Source: Mycteria americana
Lineage: Eukaryota; Chordata; Aves; Ciconiiformes; Ciconiidae
Assembly: GCF_035582795.1 (NCBI RefSeq)
Contig: NC_134366.1
Span: 10,384,161 to 10,448,160 of the forward strand
DNA length: 64,000 nt
Reading direction: 5' to 3'
The notes under the pieces are model-generated. The model did no database searches. It had not been told where the DNA came from and worked only from the letters and a program-made list of their open reading frames with translations. The position numbers and the translations under genes are program-made. Below, piece after piece: positions 14,042 to 26,200 of the stretch. How positions within the stretch are numbered: the first letter of the stretch is position 1; each line of letters opens with the position of its first letter.

Positions 14042-14510
14042 CCTTCATAGTCCCGCGGCCCCCGCGCGCAATGGCGGCCGCCGCCGCCGCGCCTGCTCCT
14101 GCCCCCCCGGCGGCAGGCGGGCCACCATGGCCAGCGGCAGCGCCGGCTGCTCCCCCGGGCCCCGGCGGTGGCTGAGGGGCCCCGGCGGCGGCGCTCGCGG
14201 CTGGCTCCGCCGCTCTGTCACCGCCCGGCGGGGCGCGGAGGAGGAGAAGGAGGAGGAGGAGGAGGAGGAAGGGCGGGCAGCACCGCCTCAACTCCTCCTG
14301 CTGCGTCACCACGCAGCGTCCCCGCGCACACCGCGGCCCTGCCCCCAACCGCCAGGAGGCGTGGCCAAACCGCCCGAGGCGGGGGAGGGGCAAGGGGCGG
14401 GGTTTATCGTTAAGCGAAGGGAGGGCGAACCAGCGTCCAGGGGCGTGGCTCAAAGGAAGGCGGGAGTGAGGCTGGAAAGGGGCGTGGCCGAAGCGGGGGC
14501 GGAGCCAGAG
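14042..14510 (-). promoter_or_regulatory. LMBR1: LMBR1 5' UTR and proximal promoter with Sp/KLF-type boxes
   Basis: Upstream of the LMBR1 ATG the CpG island carries a cluster of GC and CACCC-type boxes: GAGGCGTGGCC at 14356-14366, GGGGCGGGG near 14394-14402, GGGCGTGGCT at 14441-14450, GGCGTGGCCG at 14481-14490 and GGGGGCGGAG at 14495-14504. A YY1-like AATGGCGGCC core lies at 14070-14079. No TATA box was seen, which fits a dispersed housekeeping-type initiation. The transcription start itself cannot be fixed from sequence alone. Confidence 0.6.
14237..14271 (+). repeat. (GGA)n purine tract
   Basis: A run of GAG/GGA triplets with one AAG interruption lies in the LMBR1 upstream region. It is an ordinary GC-rich simple repeat. 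It also creates a poly-Glu frame that should not be read as coding. Confidence 0.85.
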
Positions 14511-17500
14511 GAGTAGCTGGAGCGAATAGGCGCGGGGCTCGGGCTGGTTTTCCCCGAGCAGGGGAGCGTTGTGCCCGTGGGGCGGCTGGCGGGGGCAGGC
14601 GGAGCCTGAGGGCGTCGTGGGGCTGGGAGCAGCGGGGAGGGGAGGGGACAGGAGGCTCCGGGGGCGCTAGCGGGGGAAGGATCAGACCCCTTCCGGGTTC
14701 GGGAAGGGGGAGAGCTGCAGGCGCAGGGCCGGGCGGCAGCCCCCGTCCCCGTGAGAGGAGTCACCGGAGCCGTCCTGATCCTGGGGTCGCCCGCGAGAGT
14801 CCCCCACGACGGCCCCTCAGGAGACGGGTGTGGGCAGCGGTTACACCCCCCCGGGGAGCCCGATAGCTACTGGCCCCACTGAACTGGGGCAATGTGAGGG
14901 AGTCTGGGGATGTTCTGGTCTAGTTGACCCTCCTTGAACTCAGCCTGCCCTGTAAACGCATCAGAACTGCTGGTTTGAAAGACTGTACTTAAAACCGAAG
15001 TTCAACCTTGCATCCCACTTGCCTGGAGGAGCTTGGTGCCTCTGAGTGATTTCTATCGACAAACCGCTGTGGTGGTTTTTGGCCACGTGCCGCAGTACGA
15101 AGGCACAATCGCCCCGTTGTTCCCTACCCCCTCTATACACACAGGCCATCTTCTTTGTTTCTCAGTTTGCAAGTAGATCAGTTGTCTAAATATACACAAA
15201 AGCTATTAATCTAGGCCACACTATAAATTATAGATGGTGATTTAGCAAATCAAACACTTACTTCTATCCAAATATGTAGCATTATTCCAAGGAAGTTTCA
15301 AAAGTAAGGATCATCACTTTCTGCCTCTCTACATCTGTTGATACATTATACACGATATCCATGCCAATTACAATTCAGATTATATTTACTACCCAGCCTC
15401 TGGCCCATTTTCTTGGTTAAAAGCAGATGGTGAAGTATTTATTAAATTTTGGAGTTAGCAAAAGTAATCTTTGACTGGGTAATGTATGTCGTGTAGTTCC
15501 AAATGCAGAATTGCCTTCCGCTTCAGTATAGCCATGGTTTCACCCGTGTTCTTCTGATCCTTGTGAAGATACAGACAAGGTATTTGCAGGCAGAATCACG
15601 CCATTGGTGTGAGAGGTCAGAAATATCCCCAGTCTCTCTCCTCCTGAAGTCCACTGCTTGAGGGGGGAGACCTCCTAGGTATTCATTGAGGCTGTAGGAA
15701 CAGGAGAGGATCATTAAAAGCAGACCTGAAGGAGCAGGGAGCACAGAATCCTTGAGATGCTTCTTGGGAAAAGCTGACCTACTTTACAGCTATTCCCTGC
15801 ACAGCACTAGATCGTGTCCAATAGACAATATGATTACTCATCTGGCTTTTTTCTTCAACTATTCCTACTCACCTTTTCTTCTTGGTACATTGAAAGCGGT
15901 GAAAGCATCTGTAGGTGCCAAGAGGAACATTACATGAGACTTTGGCTTGTGAGAGTGGCTAGTGCTGTTCCCCTCTCAGGAGCTGGTCCAAGAGAGAACA
16001 GCATAACTGAAGATGAGGTTTATAGGTAGAAGTAATATCTTTTATTATAACAACAAACACAACTGCAACAACCTGTCCCCAGAGAAATCTAATTCTCTCA
16101 CAGCTGCCTACAGAAATTATGTCAGCGGACTCAAAGACAAACCCTGCTCTTACAAAGTGTCATACTTAATGTTTGTACAGCACAGATAGCTTCCCAGCTT
16201 TCATCATCTCGTATAAAAGACCTACACAAGAAATTGCAGTGGTATTATAACCAGGGCGTGAGGAACCTAGCACGTAGGCCTTCACTGGGTTTGTGATGAA
16301 GACAGAAGTGTTGTAGCCAGAACAAACCAGATGTAGGAACTGGGGAGACCAGAAGGTCCAGTCAAAGGGAAAAAAATGGGCTCAATCAGAGATTAGCCCA
16401 GCAATTGGTATGTTAAAATAGACATACTAATACCAAGGCAAAGGAGGAGCACGGCTGGAGTTCAGGCCACAGTCAAGCAGCACGTTGGTCCAGGCAACAA
16501 GGATGACCCACGACAAGCAGGTGGAAGAGTGAAGCAGTTTGGGGAAGAGGAGGCAGTGAAAGACACAGTTAGGAGTCAAGAGAAGGAACTAAGCTGAGGG
16601 CAGGGCAACCTATAGGCTCTTAGGGAACCTCTGCCAGTAAATACCAATACCTACTGCCAGTTGGTGAGGAATCTAGGCCTGAGGAAAGATTCAGTTCCTG
16701 AGCTACCTGGGAAATGATTCACCCACTGCTAAGGAACAGCTCATTGAATCTGAAACGAAGTTTATTTCATTAAGGAGGCCTGAGAGTTGTATCTAGGCAC
16801 TAAGAATTTCATACATTTCTAACTTTATGTGCAGACATAGTAAATGCTGCTCTGAAATAGAAGGTTGTAAGGAAAATGAGCTGTACTTTTGTAGCTGTTT
16901 TAGAAATAAAATTAAGTTTGAGATTTAGCAGAATTGAACCTTCCGCTTCCACTCGGGCTGTATGTTTTCTTTTTAATATATTTAATTTGAAATATACCTG
17001 AGGAGGAGATACATAATTTGTCTCATACTATGGACTGGCAAGTTCTTTCTTCCATTTATAGCAGATGAATCATCAGAAACATGATACACATTTATATTTG
17101 CTAAGAAGACAGGAAAAAAAATAGCTTCGATTCTTTCTTGGGCAGAAGTTATTGCTCAGTTCTGAGGTGTCTACATCACGAAGGAAGGTCATGGTAGCCA
17201 CCACAGCAAAATCTACGTATATTGAAGGAAATGCAGTCTAGAGTAGGCAGCTGCCACAAACTGACAAGAAGGCTGACTGATGAACCCACTGGTTTTTGAT
17301 GGGAGTACAAAAGTAGTATTTTGAAGCATACCAAAAGAAAAACCTCAAAAATTAAGCCTGAGGGACCTTGCACCAGAGAGTGGTTAAAAGACTCCTAAAT
17401 GTTTTTCCTCCATACTTCAGACATAACAGAGACAGTGCTGGAGGGACTGTCCTCAGCAATTCTTAGGAATTCCTCAGCAACCCTAAGGAGCTTGGTCTAG

Positions 17501-19002
17501 GTTTAATCTAGACATGATTTAGGTGTAAATAGAACATTTTCTCAAGTTGCTAATGTACAGATACACACACACAAAGGGAGTAATGAAAAAACAGACTTCT
17601 ACGAAACTTACATTTAGTGGTGCCTAACCGCTCAGCGTAAAAGTGAAGTGGATTTAATAGATTTTGCTCAGATTATTCTTTTTCAGCCTAGTTTTAAATG
17701 AACAGTTTTTCAGCTTCAGGATAACCCTGTGTTATCTGGTATCCTGAATCCCCAAGGAGTGTTTTATGTGCACTGGGTTAACTCTCAGATTCTCCAGAAA
17801 AAATGTTTGGATATTCAAGCTAATAAAATTAGTTGAATTGGCTAAAATTTAAGTTGTTAAAGTTGGAACTGTTACACTGGGAAGGTTTCCACAGAATTTG
17901 TCAATGGATTTTAGATCACCCTCTTTAACTGTAAATGTGAAATTGGCACCATGCCTTTAAATCTAAATTTATCTAGCAGCATTTGAATAGGTGAGACCTT
18001 CTTTTCCAGTCACCATTCAGCCAAATGCAGCTTGGACTAAACAGAAAATAGGAAGTTCTTCTCTCAGTTAATATGACTACTTAGGTGATTACATTTGAGC
18101 TATTGCCTAAGAATTGGCCAGATTGAAGCCCAATTTAGTATGTTGCTGAGAATGATCATTGATTTTAAAGAGAACTTAGGGTAAACACACTCCACAAATG
18201 ATACCCAGCACTTTACATACTCAAAAGCCAATTATGGAAGACAAAAAGAAAGATGAAAAAGTTAAAATAACTTTATCATGGTATAAAAGAAATGTTACGC
18301 TATCATAATTATGTATGTTAAGATTATTTATTGGGTGATCATTTCAATGTCTTATATTTTGGAAGCTAAAGCATAGCAAGAATTGCATTATAACTTGAGA
18401 AAGCCAGATTATCAGTCATGGATCTGGATTGAACTTGAAATATTACTGACCGGCATTTCATTTCTATTCATACCTTCTTTCTATTTTCTATTTGTTTGCT
18501 TTTTTAAAATAAAAAAGCATGATTTTTTTTGTTCCAAATACTTCCAGCCTGTATCTTCATTGTGTCAACCCAGTAACACTAACTCACCAGCTAAATGCTA
18601 TATTATGCCACAGGATACATATTTTTTGAAACAGCCAAGGGATAGAAATTTAAATCAAAAATGAGAACATTGGCACAAAAAAAATGCATATAAACTACTT
18701 CAGTATAGACCCACATAGGTATGTGCTGGATTTTATATATGTATTCTTCAATATATTGATGAATCTATACCCCCAAAACTAGAATTAAAAAATGCATCAT
18801 CGAAGTAATACAGTTTTGAACAAGCTTTTGAAATTAACATCTGAGTAAAATATCTCCACTACTTTTAACTTAGAGCTGGGTCCATTTATAAAAAGTTTAG
18901 TGAGATTGCTTTCAATAACCAAGGAACTGGATTCAGTGTTGAATAAAACCCCTCTAGTCCTTAGGTTTGCTTCACTGATAGGAGCCTAGAGTCAGAAGAC
19001 CT

Positions 19003-19038
19003 CTGCAGAGTTTATAGTCAGAGGCATAAACTCTGCAG
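19003..19038. repeat. Perfect 13-bp inverted repeat with 10-base loop
   Basis: CTGCAGAGTTTAT at 19003-19015 is followed, after 10 bases, by its exact reverse complement at 19026-19038. The arms do not extend further. I see no terminal motif or target duplication that would tie it to a transposon. Confidence 0.9.
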
Positions 19039-19889
19039 GAGCTTGGTGTTGTTAGGTAAAGGAAGCGTAAGTCGTGTCATGAAGCCAGAACAGTTTCCGT
19101 TCCCTATCTAGGCAGCATGAAATGACTGAAAGCTCATTTTGCTTCCATTCACCTTTACTGTGTCTTTCATGTCCCATTGTGAGGATTTAAAACACTCCTC
19201 AAAACAGAACAAAAAAACCCAACAAAACAAAACAACCACCAAAAAAACCCCCACCACATTGCAGCTTAAACATGGTTAGGAATGAGATAAAAGGAAATAT
19301 TCAAGGATATGTGGCTGCATATAAAAGTCAAAGTTCACCTGCTATAGATATATGAACAAGCCCAGGGACATTTGCCTCATGCTGTCTATCCATCGCTGAT
19401 TTGGCTGATTCTTCAAGTAGGTATTTATCGGTAGAACTCCTAAACTCCTGCCAGGGTCAATATTGTTACAGAGTCAAAGAATCAAAAAACAAAACAAAAC
19501 AAACAAACCCCACACAACTAAAAAAGCCTCACTTTCACCAGTCTATGTCTGTTTTGAGCCCAGGAATTAGTGTTTGATTCAGTCAGCCTCTGAAAGATGT
19601 TCAGCTAGAGTGGATGGATCAAAAGAGTGAAAACTCACTACTTCTCTTTATGGTGTGTTCAATATTTAATTACCATATGTATTAAAAATCATGCCTTATT
19701 TCTGATTTGAATTTTACTGCCTTCAGCTTCTACCTATGGTTCTTGTTCTGACCTTCCCAGCTACAGCTAAGAACTTTAATACTTGATATTTCCTGCTAAT
19801 CACAATTCACCTCAAAATCTCCTTTTCAGTCAGTTAAAAAGATTTACTCTAAGTAAATTTACTCTTTAAAGATTTTTCTCAACTATGAA

Positions 19890-20720
19890 CTCAATTTTTT
19901 TTTCTTTCTTCCTTGAATTCTCTCCAAACTTTTAACATACTTATTAAAATGTAGGCAAAAGAACTGAAAGCAGTATTCTAGGCTTGGTTTCAGCAATTCT
20001 ATGAACAGATGTAAAATCACCTCCTTAGTTTATGGTCTCTGTTACAGACCATTTTAGCCATTACAGAGGTAAACAGCACACAGCTTCAGAGGTGAAAAAC
20101 ATGATTACCTCCCACAAGCAAATGGGATGTGCTGTTGAAGAAACTTGTGTCTACTCCGGTCTTCCTGCTACCAGAGGTCTGGCTGTAGGTAAGAGACTTC
20201 CTTGTGGCAGACCTAAAGTAAGATTAATGTCTCTTTATCTTTGTTTTGGGTTGCCATGTCCACTTATTTGCTTATATAGAGTAAAGCCAGTTTTAGGGAC
20301 ATTTTAATCCAAATGCTAGAGCAATCATTTCCTTGAGGTAGAAAATAGTAGCTACCTCTGAACTTTGCTCATATCAACCAGCAGCAATTTCTATTCTGAA
20401 TCACTCTTCTCCAGATACAGCCCTAGTTCTGTAGACAGGACCTCGATTCCTTGTTCCTGGTGCATCCATGGACATTTGACTGAATTCAAGCCTCTTTTGT
20501 TTTCTGCTTCCCAAACATTTCAGATTGCTCTGTATGATTAGCTCATCTTCATAATTTACCACTCTGTTATTTCCAGTATTTGCCAACTTTTTTGTGTCAT
20601 CTGCCAGTAGTATTAGCAGTGATTTGTCAACCAGAATAAACACATCCTTTAAAAAAAAAAAATCATTTCCATTCCTGTTTTTTTTATCCAAATCAATTTT
20701 TCTTATAATTTTTCTCATCT
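19890..20720 (-). mobile_element. Degenerate CR1 LINE fragment (reverse transcriptase)
   Basis: At 20401-20718 the minus strand reads LILLADDTKKLANTG, matching the FADDTKL catalytic block of CR1 reverse transcriptase, followed by an NLKCLGSRKQKRLEF-like segment. About 430 bases further along the element, at 19890-20000, there is sequence resembling the region around VRPHLEY. The two pieces lie in the expected order and at about the expected spacing for one CR1 ORF2. Between them little similarity remains. The element is inactive. Confidence 0.5.
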
Positions 20721-22261
20721 TTGGGAACTTCCTGACTTACTAAGTACATATAATACTTATTCTACTGGTTGCGAGTGTTATGTTTGCCCGTATGAGCTTG
20801 CCAGTGTGAGCTTGCCAATATCATGGGTTGGTTCCATGGCAACATCATAATGGGATTCAAAAGAGTTATTTGAGAGTGAAGCTAATATTTTTTGTGTTAG
20901 CAAATAATCATTAGAAGCGTTAATGTTGTTTCACCACTGGTTGAATAATAGCACCAGCATATGTCTCTGAAACCAAGGTGTCACAAATAATTTTTCTGTT
21001 GCTACAGAACAGATGCTTTCTTCACTCCTGTGCTTTCTCTTCAGTCTATGTTTAGTTCCCATTCTTGAAGTGCTTACATAATACCATTTAAAATGACTCC
21101 AGCCCCTGCTCCACTTTCATTTGTTGCATACATAGCACTACAGCATTACATCTACACAACGTGCTGCACAGGCTCTAGAGTCTCACCCATCACTACGTCT
21201 GTGCTTTCTCTGCGAGTTTTGCCAGTTGTTTACCTTTCATTGTTTCTCTGTCCTTTTTGAATATTCTCCTTTGATTTGTGGGCCATTCAATATCTTTCAT
21301 TAGACATCTTAGTCTGCCAATTTACTATTGATTCTAAAACATGTGACCATGCATTAGCTGTATTATAAATTATGAAAATGCAAATATCTACCCATATTAT
21401 CAGTTCCTGACTACTTAACATGGCTGTACTCATTGTCCTTAAAAAAAAATAAATGAAATAATTAATCTGCTGGACCATCTGTGGTCATTCTAAACAATCC
21501 TTAAGTCATTTTTTGTTAGCTACATAGTTTTGAGAAATGAAGTTTTACAATTTTTGGAGAAGATGGGTTGCACTGCCAAATCGTTAAACAATAAAAAAAC
21601 ATTTTTCGTATTAGTTAAATAATTTTGTTTTTCTCTCTTAAATTCAGTACCTGACTCATCACAACTAAGATGACTGTACTGTTAAATACCACATGGAAGG
21701 CATTTCAAAAATCTATCCAGTGTTAAACTACAACCGTTTTTCAGCCTCGTTGACAAAATCCCATTGTATAAATTTAGTCTTTGAAAGTAAGCCATGCACC
21801 TTTTATGAAGGACTTTTATCCAAAATGCTAGAAATTTTAAAGGAAATAAATCATCTTAATTTCTAAAATTAATAGGTGCAAGATTTATTCTTAAATCATG
21901 GATACTCCTTTCTAATTAAATTCAAATGTGTTTAATGCATCTCAGGAGTGTTAAGATAATAAGTAGTCCTTTTCTGGAACTTAACATCCTCGATCCCTGT
22001 CAATAATTATATTGGGTGACTAATAAAATATGATGCCAGGCATTTTTTATATCTTTATCTTCCTCCTCTGTCTCATTAGCAAAATGAATAGGTTTGCTCC
22101 ACAGGCACCACCTAATCTGGAGAATTCAATGTTGTTCAAGGACATTGCAAATAAATTTCAGCAGGTATTTCTTCATGCGACAGTCATATATAAAATGCAC
22201 TTTTACAGTATCTGCCAGTTACCATGCTAAAGTTTCTCTTTGCTGTATAAGCTTATTGCTA

Positions 22262-22375
22262 GCATCAAAGGCTGGAAGGCCAAAAAGGGCCGCTACAACT
22301 GTCAAGTCTGATCTCCTGACCAGGAGAACTTTATGCAGTTATCCCATCAAAGACTACACTCTAAGTAGAGCTCCA
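22262..22375 (-). mobile_element. Ancient CR1-type LINE 3' end relic
   Basis: The plus strand reads as the reverse complement of an old amniote CR1 3' end. The GGCCAAAAAGGGCCGCTACAA segment leads into AAGTCTGATCTCCTGACCAGG, in the place where the usual text has a variant of AGTCTGACCTCCTG, and ends near 22375. It is heavily diverged, older than the element at 22986. Confidence 0.5.
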
Positions 22376-22985
22376 ATGATCAATGTTTGATCCACAAAAT
22401 ATATAGCAGTCATCCATTCCACCAGTGGTCTATCAGAAAATGCTGACATCATGACAACAGATTATTTTATAACATAAGACAATACTTATTTTCAGAAACT
22501 GGACTCAGGTCTAGCAGGCCTTTTAACAAAAATCACGTGAAATTAGCTAATTTGTTCTTGAGAGTTTAACTTCCTTTCTCAAGTAGATATTACGTTACAG
22601 TAATTACACCTCCAAGTAACAAAAATATAGCAGGATCCTCCCTGGGATTATATTTAGTCCTCTGACCCTCATATAAAAGCAAAAGCCATCTCTAGTGACT
22701 TTAAACATTTGGGTATATCTAAGTATTTGAATGGAGGACTCCAGAGATTTCATACTGTCTTGAAGGTGGGAGGACAGAACAAGGAATAGGTTGTGATTCA
22801 TCCAATTCTTTAAAATATTTTCATCTTCCTAATTTTAGGTCCTGTAAGCCATGCATTAGATTCAAATTATACCCACCCTGCCAGTGATTGCAACTGCAGA
22901 GATACCCCATGCTGAATGTTCCATATATGTCTATGCTACAAGGCACATATATGATATTTGACCATATTTTACATGTGGTGTGTCA

Positions 22986-23285
22986 CACAGAATCATAGAA
23001 TATCTCAAGTTGGAAAGGACCCATAAGGATCATCGAGTCCAACTCCCTGCTCCTCGCAGGACTACCTAAAACTAAACCATATGACTAAGAGCATCATCCA
23101 GACGCTCCCTGATCTTTGACAGGCTTGGTGCCGTGACTGCTTCCCTGGGGAGCCTGTTCCAGTGACCGACCACCCTCTCAGTGAAGAACCTTTTCCTAAT
23201 GTCCAATCTGAACTTCCCCTGACACAGCTTCATGCCATTCCATAAGGCACCCCTTTGAAAGTCACTATCACACTGCGCCTGCTTA
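22986..23285 (-). mobile_element. CR1 LINE 3' end
   Basis: The plus strand begins with the hallmark CACAGAATCATAGAAT octamer-derived terminus, followed by a GTTGGAAAGGACC block, ATCGAGTCCAACTCC, the segment equivalent to the end of ORF2 (CTTCCCTGGGGAGCCTGTTCC) and the CTTTTCCTAATGTCC block. This is the antisense view of a 5'-truncated CR1, so the element lies on the minus strand. It is intergenic and too short to encode a working reverse transcriptase. Confidence 0.95.
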
Positions 23286-26200
23286 GGGTTTTTTCAATTT
23301 TATTGAGCCATAGCCCTCGGCCTGGGCAAGAGGAAAGGTCAGTCTACATAACATACAATAAAGCATGCAGCTGTCCTACAAACCCTCCAAATCCAAGGCT
23401 TGTCTAGAGACTACTGTCCACACACTTCTCATCTGTCATCTGCTTTCTTCACTTCCACCTATTCTGACTCGCATAGAGAGGTTGTTGCCAAGAACTGTGC
23501 CTTGAATGCCAGGCCACACTTTAAAAGACTAAAAAAAAAAACCACAAGAGAAGAATATCTCATAAAGGTCAGCCTTCTTCCTGAAGTGAGCTCAAATGAG
23601 GCAGACATTTATCAGACACCGAAAGACATAGTTTATCTTCCCATGTTCCTTGGGACACCTGGAATCTCTCAAAGTACATTCAGACTAAGTACAAGCAGAG
23701 ACCGTACTTAGCCTGTTCCCTGGGGCAGGCTGTCAGGGCCCTGAATGTCCCACCAGGCCCCTGATGAGCCCCACCGGGAACCTCTACCTATGCCACATCT
23801 ACCCACTGACCTCTAGGTAGGTGGCAGAGATTAGCCACATCCAACTAAAAACAACCCTCACCCTGCCTGGTCCTCACTGAAGGTGCTGGGGGACACTGAA
23901 GGTGCTGGGGCCCTGGCATATCTTTCCCTGATCTCATAAAGCTGGGGATGCCACCAACTATGTTAAAAATGTTGCAAATGCTCTCTCTGCCCCATCTTTT
24001 GCCTGGATTGTCTAGTCAAATAGCATTGATACCTGAAAGCCTCTTAACAGCCTGATATCTGAAGCTGCTTCCTAGATTGGAGGATTCATGGAGGCACCTG
24101 AATCCAGGACAGGTCAACTATAGAAGCAGACCCTGTCAATTCCCCCTGGCGACTCAGGTTTAGCATATGCCACCATGGATATGCGATGCTACCATCTTAC
24201 TCTGTCTCAGGTTTTCCTATGCTCCAAATAGAGGTGTGCAGGCAGGGTCAAAAGTTCTTCATGACAATGCCACTACTCCCTGGCCTGTCTGTTTGCCATT
24301 CCCTCAGTAAATCTCATCCATGGCTAGGATGAATCATCCCAAGCCCTCTCACTGTCGGCTGAGTCCTACACGTAGAAAAGGCATGTGTCTCCTGGTCTTT
24401 CAACAGAGGAGCAGCAGATAAGGTCTGCCTACATTACTGGCTTTCAAGTTGCATCTTGAACTTGTTGAACTGCATAAGATGTCTTCTTTGCCTGACCAGG
24501 TGTGCCCTGCTCTCCTACATGCTGCTAATGCCTGATATGAGAGGAGTGGGACAACTCCCAGCCTTATCTGCATAAGGTTGAAAGTGTCAATATTCATCCT
24601 TCAGTCTCCAGTGTATGGTAATGGTCACTGACCCCATTTCTCATCAAAGATGTGGTCATACATGGCTCAACCTGTAGTAACTACTACCTGACATAGGAGT
24701 GCATCTTCTCCCTGGCCCAAGGAGATAAATCATACCTGTGGCCTTGCTATAGGTGTCCTTCAGCTTTATTACCTCTAGCCAATTCCCTCTATTTTCCATA
24801 TGTTCCACATTGATATGGCTGTTGCAGTCAGGCTTTCCCAAAATTCTGGTCCCACCTTATGGAGGAAAAAAAAGCATAGAGCTCCATGTGGCCCATCATG
24901 TGACAAGTTCAGAGCTGCTGATGAGCTTAGCTCACCACAATATGCTGGCTCTGTATCATACGTGGCAGAATAAAAGGCTGCAGAATTTTTAGAGAAGCAC
25001 AGAGATGAGGAGTTTCTTCAATGTAAAAGCAGGTACACCATTCCTTCATTCTTCTTTGAAGCATATTCCCTACAAACTGGTTATTGATAAACTTGCAAAA
25101 TCTAGTTTTTCTATTTTCAGTACTCATAAGGTTACAAAGATGTCATCTGTTTGAGACAGATGGTCTTTTGTTTCTAAATCATATCATTCCGTGAGTAATC
25201 ACTTATTTAAACTGTAGGGATAGTACAAAGTTAACAAGGTTTCATAGGATACATTCATATTGTTTTGTATCTTGTGTGTTGATACCTCCAAACTTATTTG
25301 CTTTTACAGAAACAGTATTTTCTGTTAATTTGCCAAAGCTAAACATACATTAAAAGCCTACATTAAAAGTCACTGTAAGGCACACTGGGAAACCTGGATA
25401 CAAAGGGCTCACTTCATCCTGAATAGTAAAAATAACAAATCATAGGAAATAACTCTGCAGTTTGTAGTCACTGCTAAAGTATTGCACAGGACGTAGTTTT
25501 CTTCGAAGTACTGGTAATGCTGCATAGCGTATGACAGAGTTTTACTATTTATGTGGTCAACGTCTGCGCTGAACACTTGCTGTAGCCTGACAGCCCACCT
25601 CCCTATAACGCACTCTGTCCTGTTATCATTGTGCGTACCCAAGTGCCATTACTCGAGGCATATGCTGACCTGATGTCATCACCTTTTTTAAACCGTAGCC
25701 CACTGCATGCTTTGGTCCATTCAGAGTCATATGCTCCCAGAATTAGCATAATTAGAATATAATTTCAGACCTATTTGCTGTCTCATTGTGTATTAACACC
25801 TGGATATCATCAACAAAGTAAGAAAACAACTAACCTCTCTCAGATGGGTCTTCTCCACACTTCAACTCTGTTACCAAAGTGACATTTAGTCTTGAATGTA
25901 TTCAGGCTGCCAGCAAATCTGTGAGGGAAATCATTATTGAACATTGCTGTTGTCCTAAATAACACTATATGCTATGGCATATGTTTGGATTTTCTGTTGT
26001 AGCGGTAGAGATCGCACAGCAGGGAGCTTGTAACCTTTCCATGTTCTCTTCACCCCACACACCACAGTAAAACACTAGCAACACCTTAGCAAGATACAAT
26101 TTTCTAATGGCTGAAATGCCAGCCATGCTTCTTCCCTTCCTCTGTCTTACATCCACACCACTGACTCCCGTCTTCAACACCATCACCACACAGCAGGATC

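Larger units (their letters stand above)
13540..14840. promoter_or_regulatory. CpG island at the LMBR1 5' end
   Basis: Base composition changes sharply from AT-rich intron to very GC-rich, CpG-dense sequence, and returns to normal after about 14840. The island spans LMBR1 exon 1, the start of intron 1 and about 800 bases of upstream DNA. Long open frames on both strands here are by-products of low stop-codon density in GC-rich DNA and were not taken as genes. Confidence 0.85.
14841..22261. other. Intergenic sequence between LMBR1 and NOM1, left part
   Basis: No gene model is supported here: open frames are short, lack homology that I can recognise and have no paired splice sites. The stretch holds a degenerate CR1 at about 19890-20720, a perfect 13-bp inverted repeat at 19003-19038 and A-rich tracts near 19203-19250 and 19485-19525 that may be remnants of retroposon tails. 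The remainder shows nothing distinctive. Confidence 0.7.

Noticed and set aside
13422-14516. 364-codon plus-strand open frame (and 264 codons on the minus strand) at the LMBR1 CpG island
   Set aside because: Poly-Gly/Arg/Pro/Glu composition, frames run through G runs and GGA repeats, and LMBR1 exon 1 lies here in another frame. GC-rich DNA simply lacks stops.
14650-14675. Partial CTCF-like GGGGGCGCTAG near the LMBR1 promoter
   Set aside because: Several mismatches in the 5' half of the motif.
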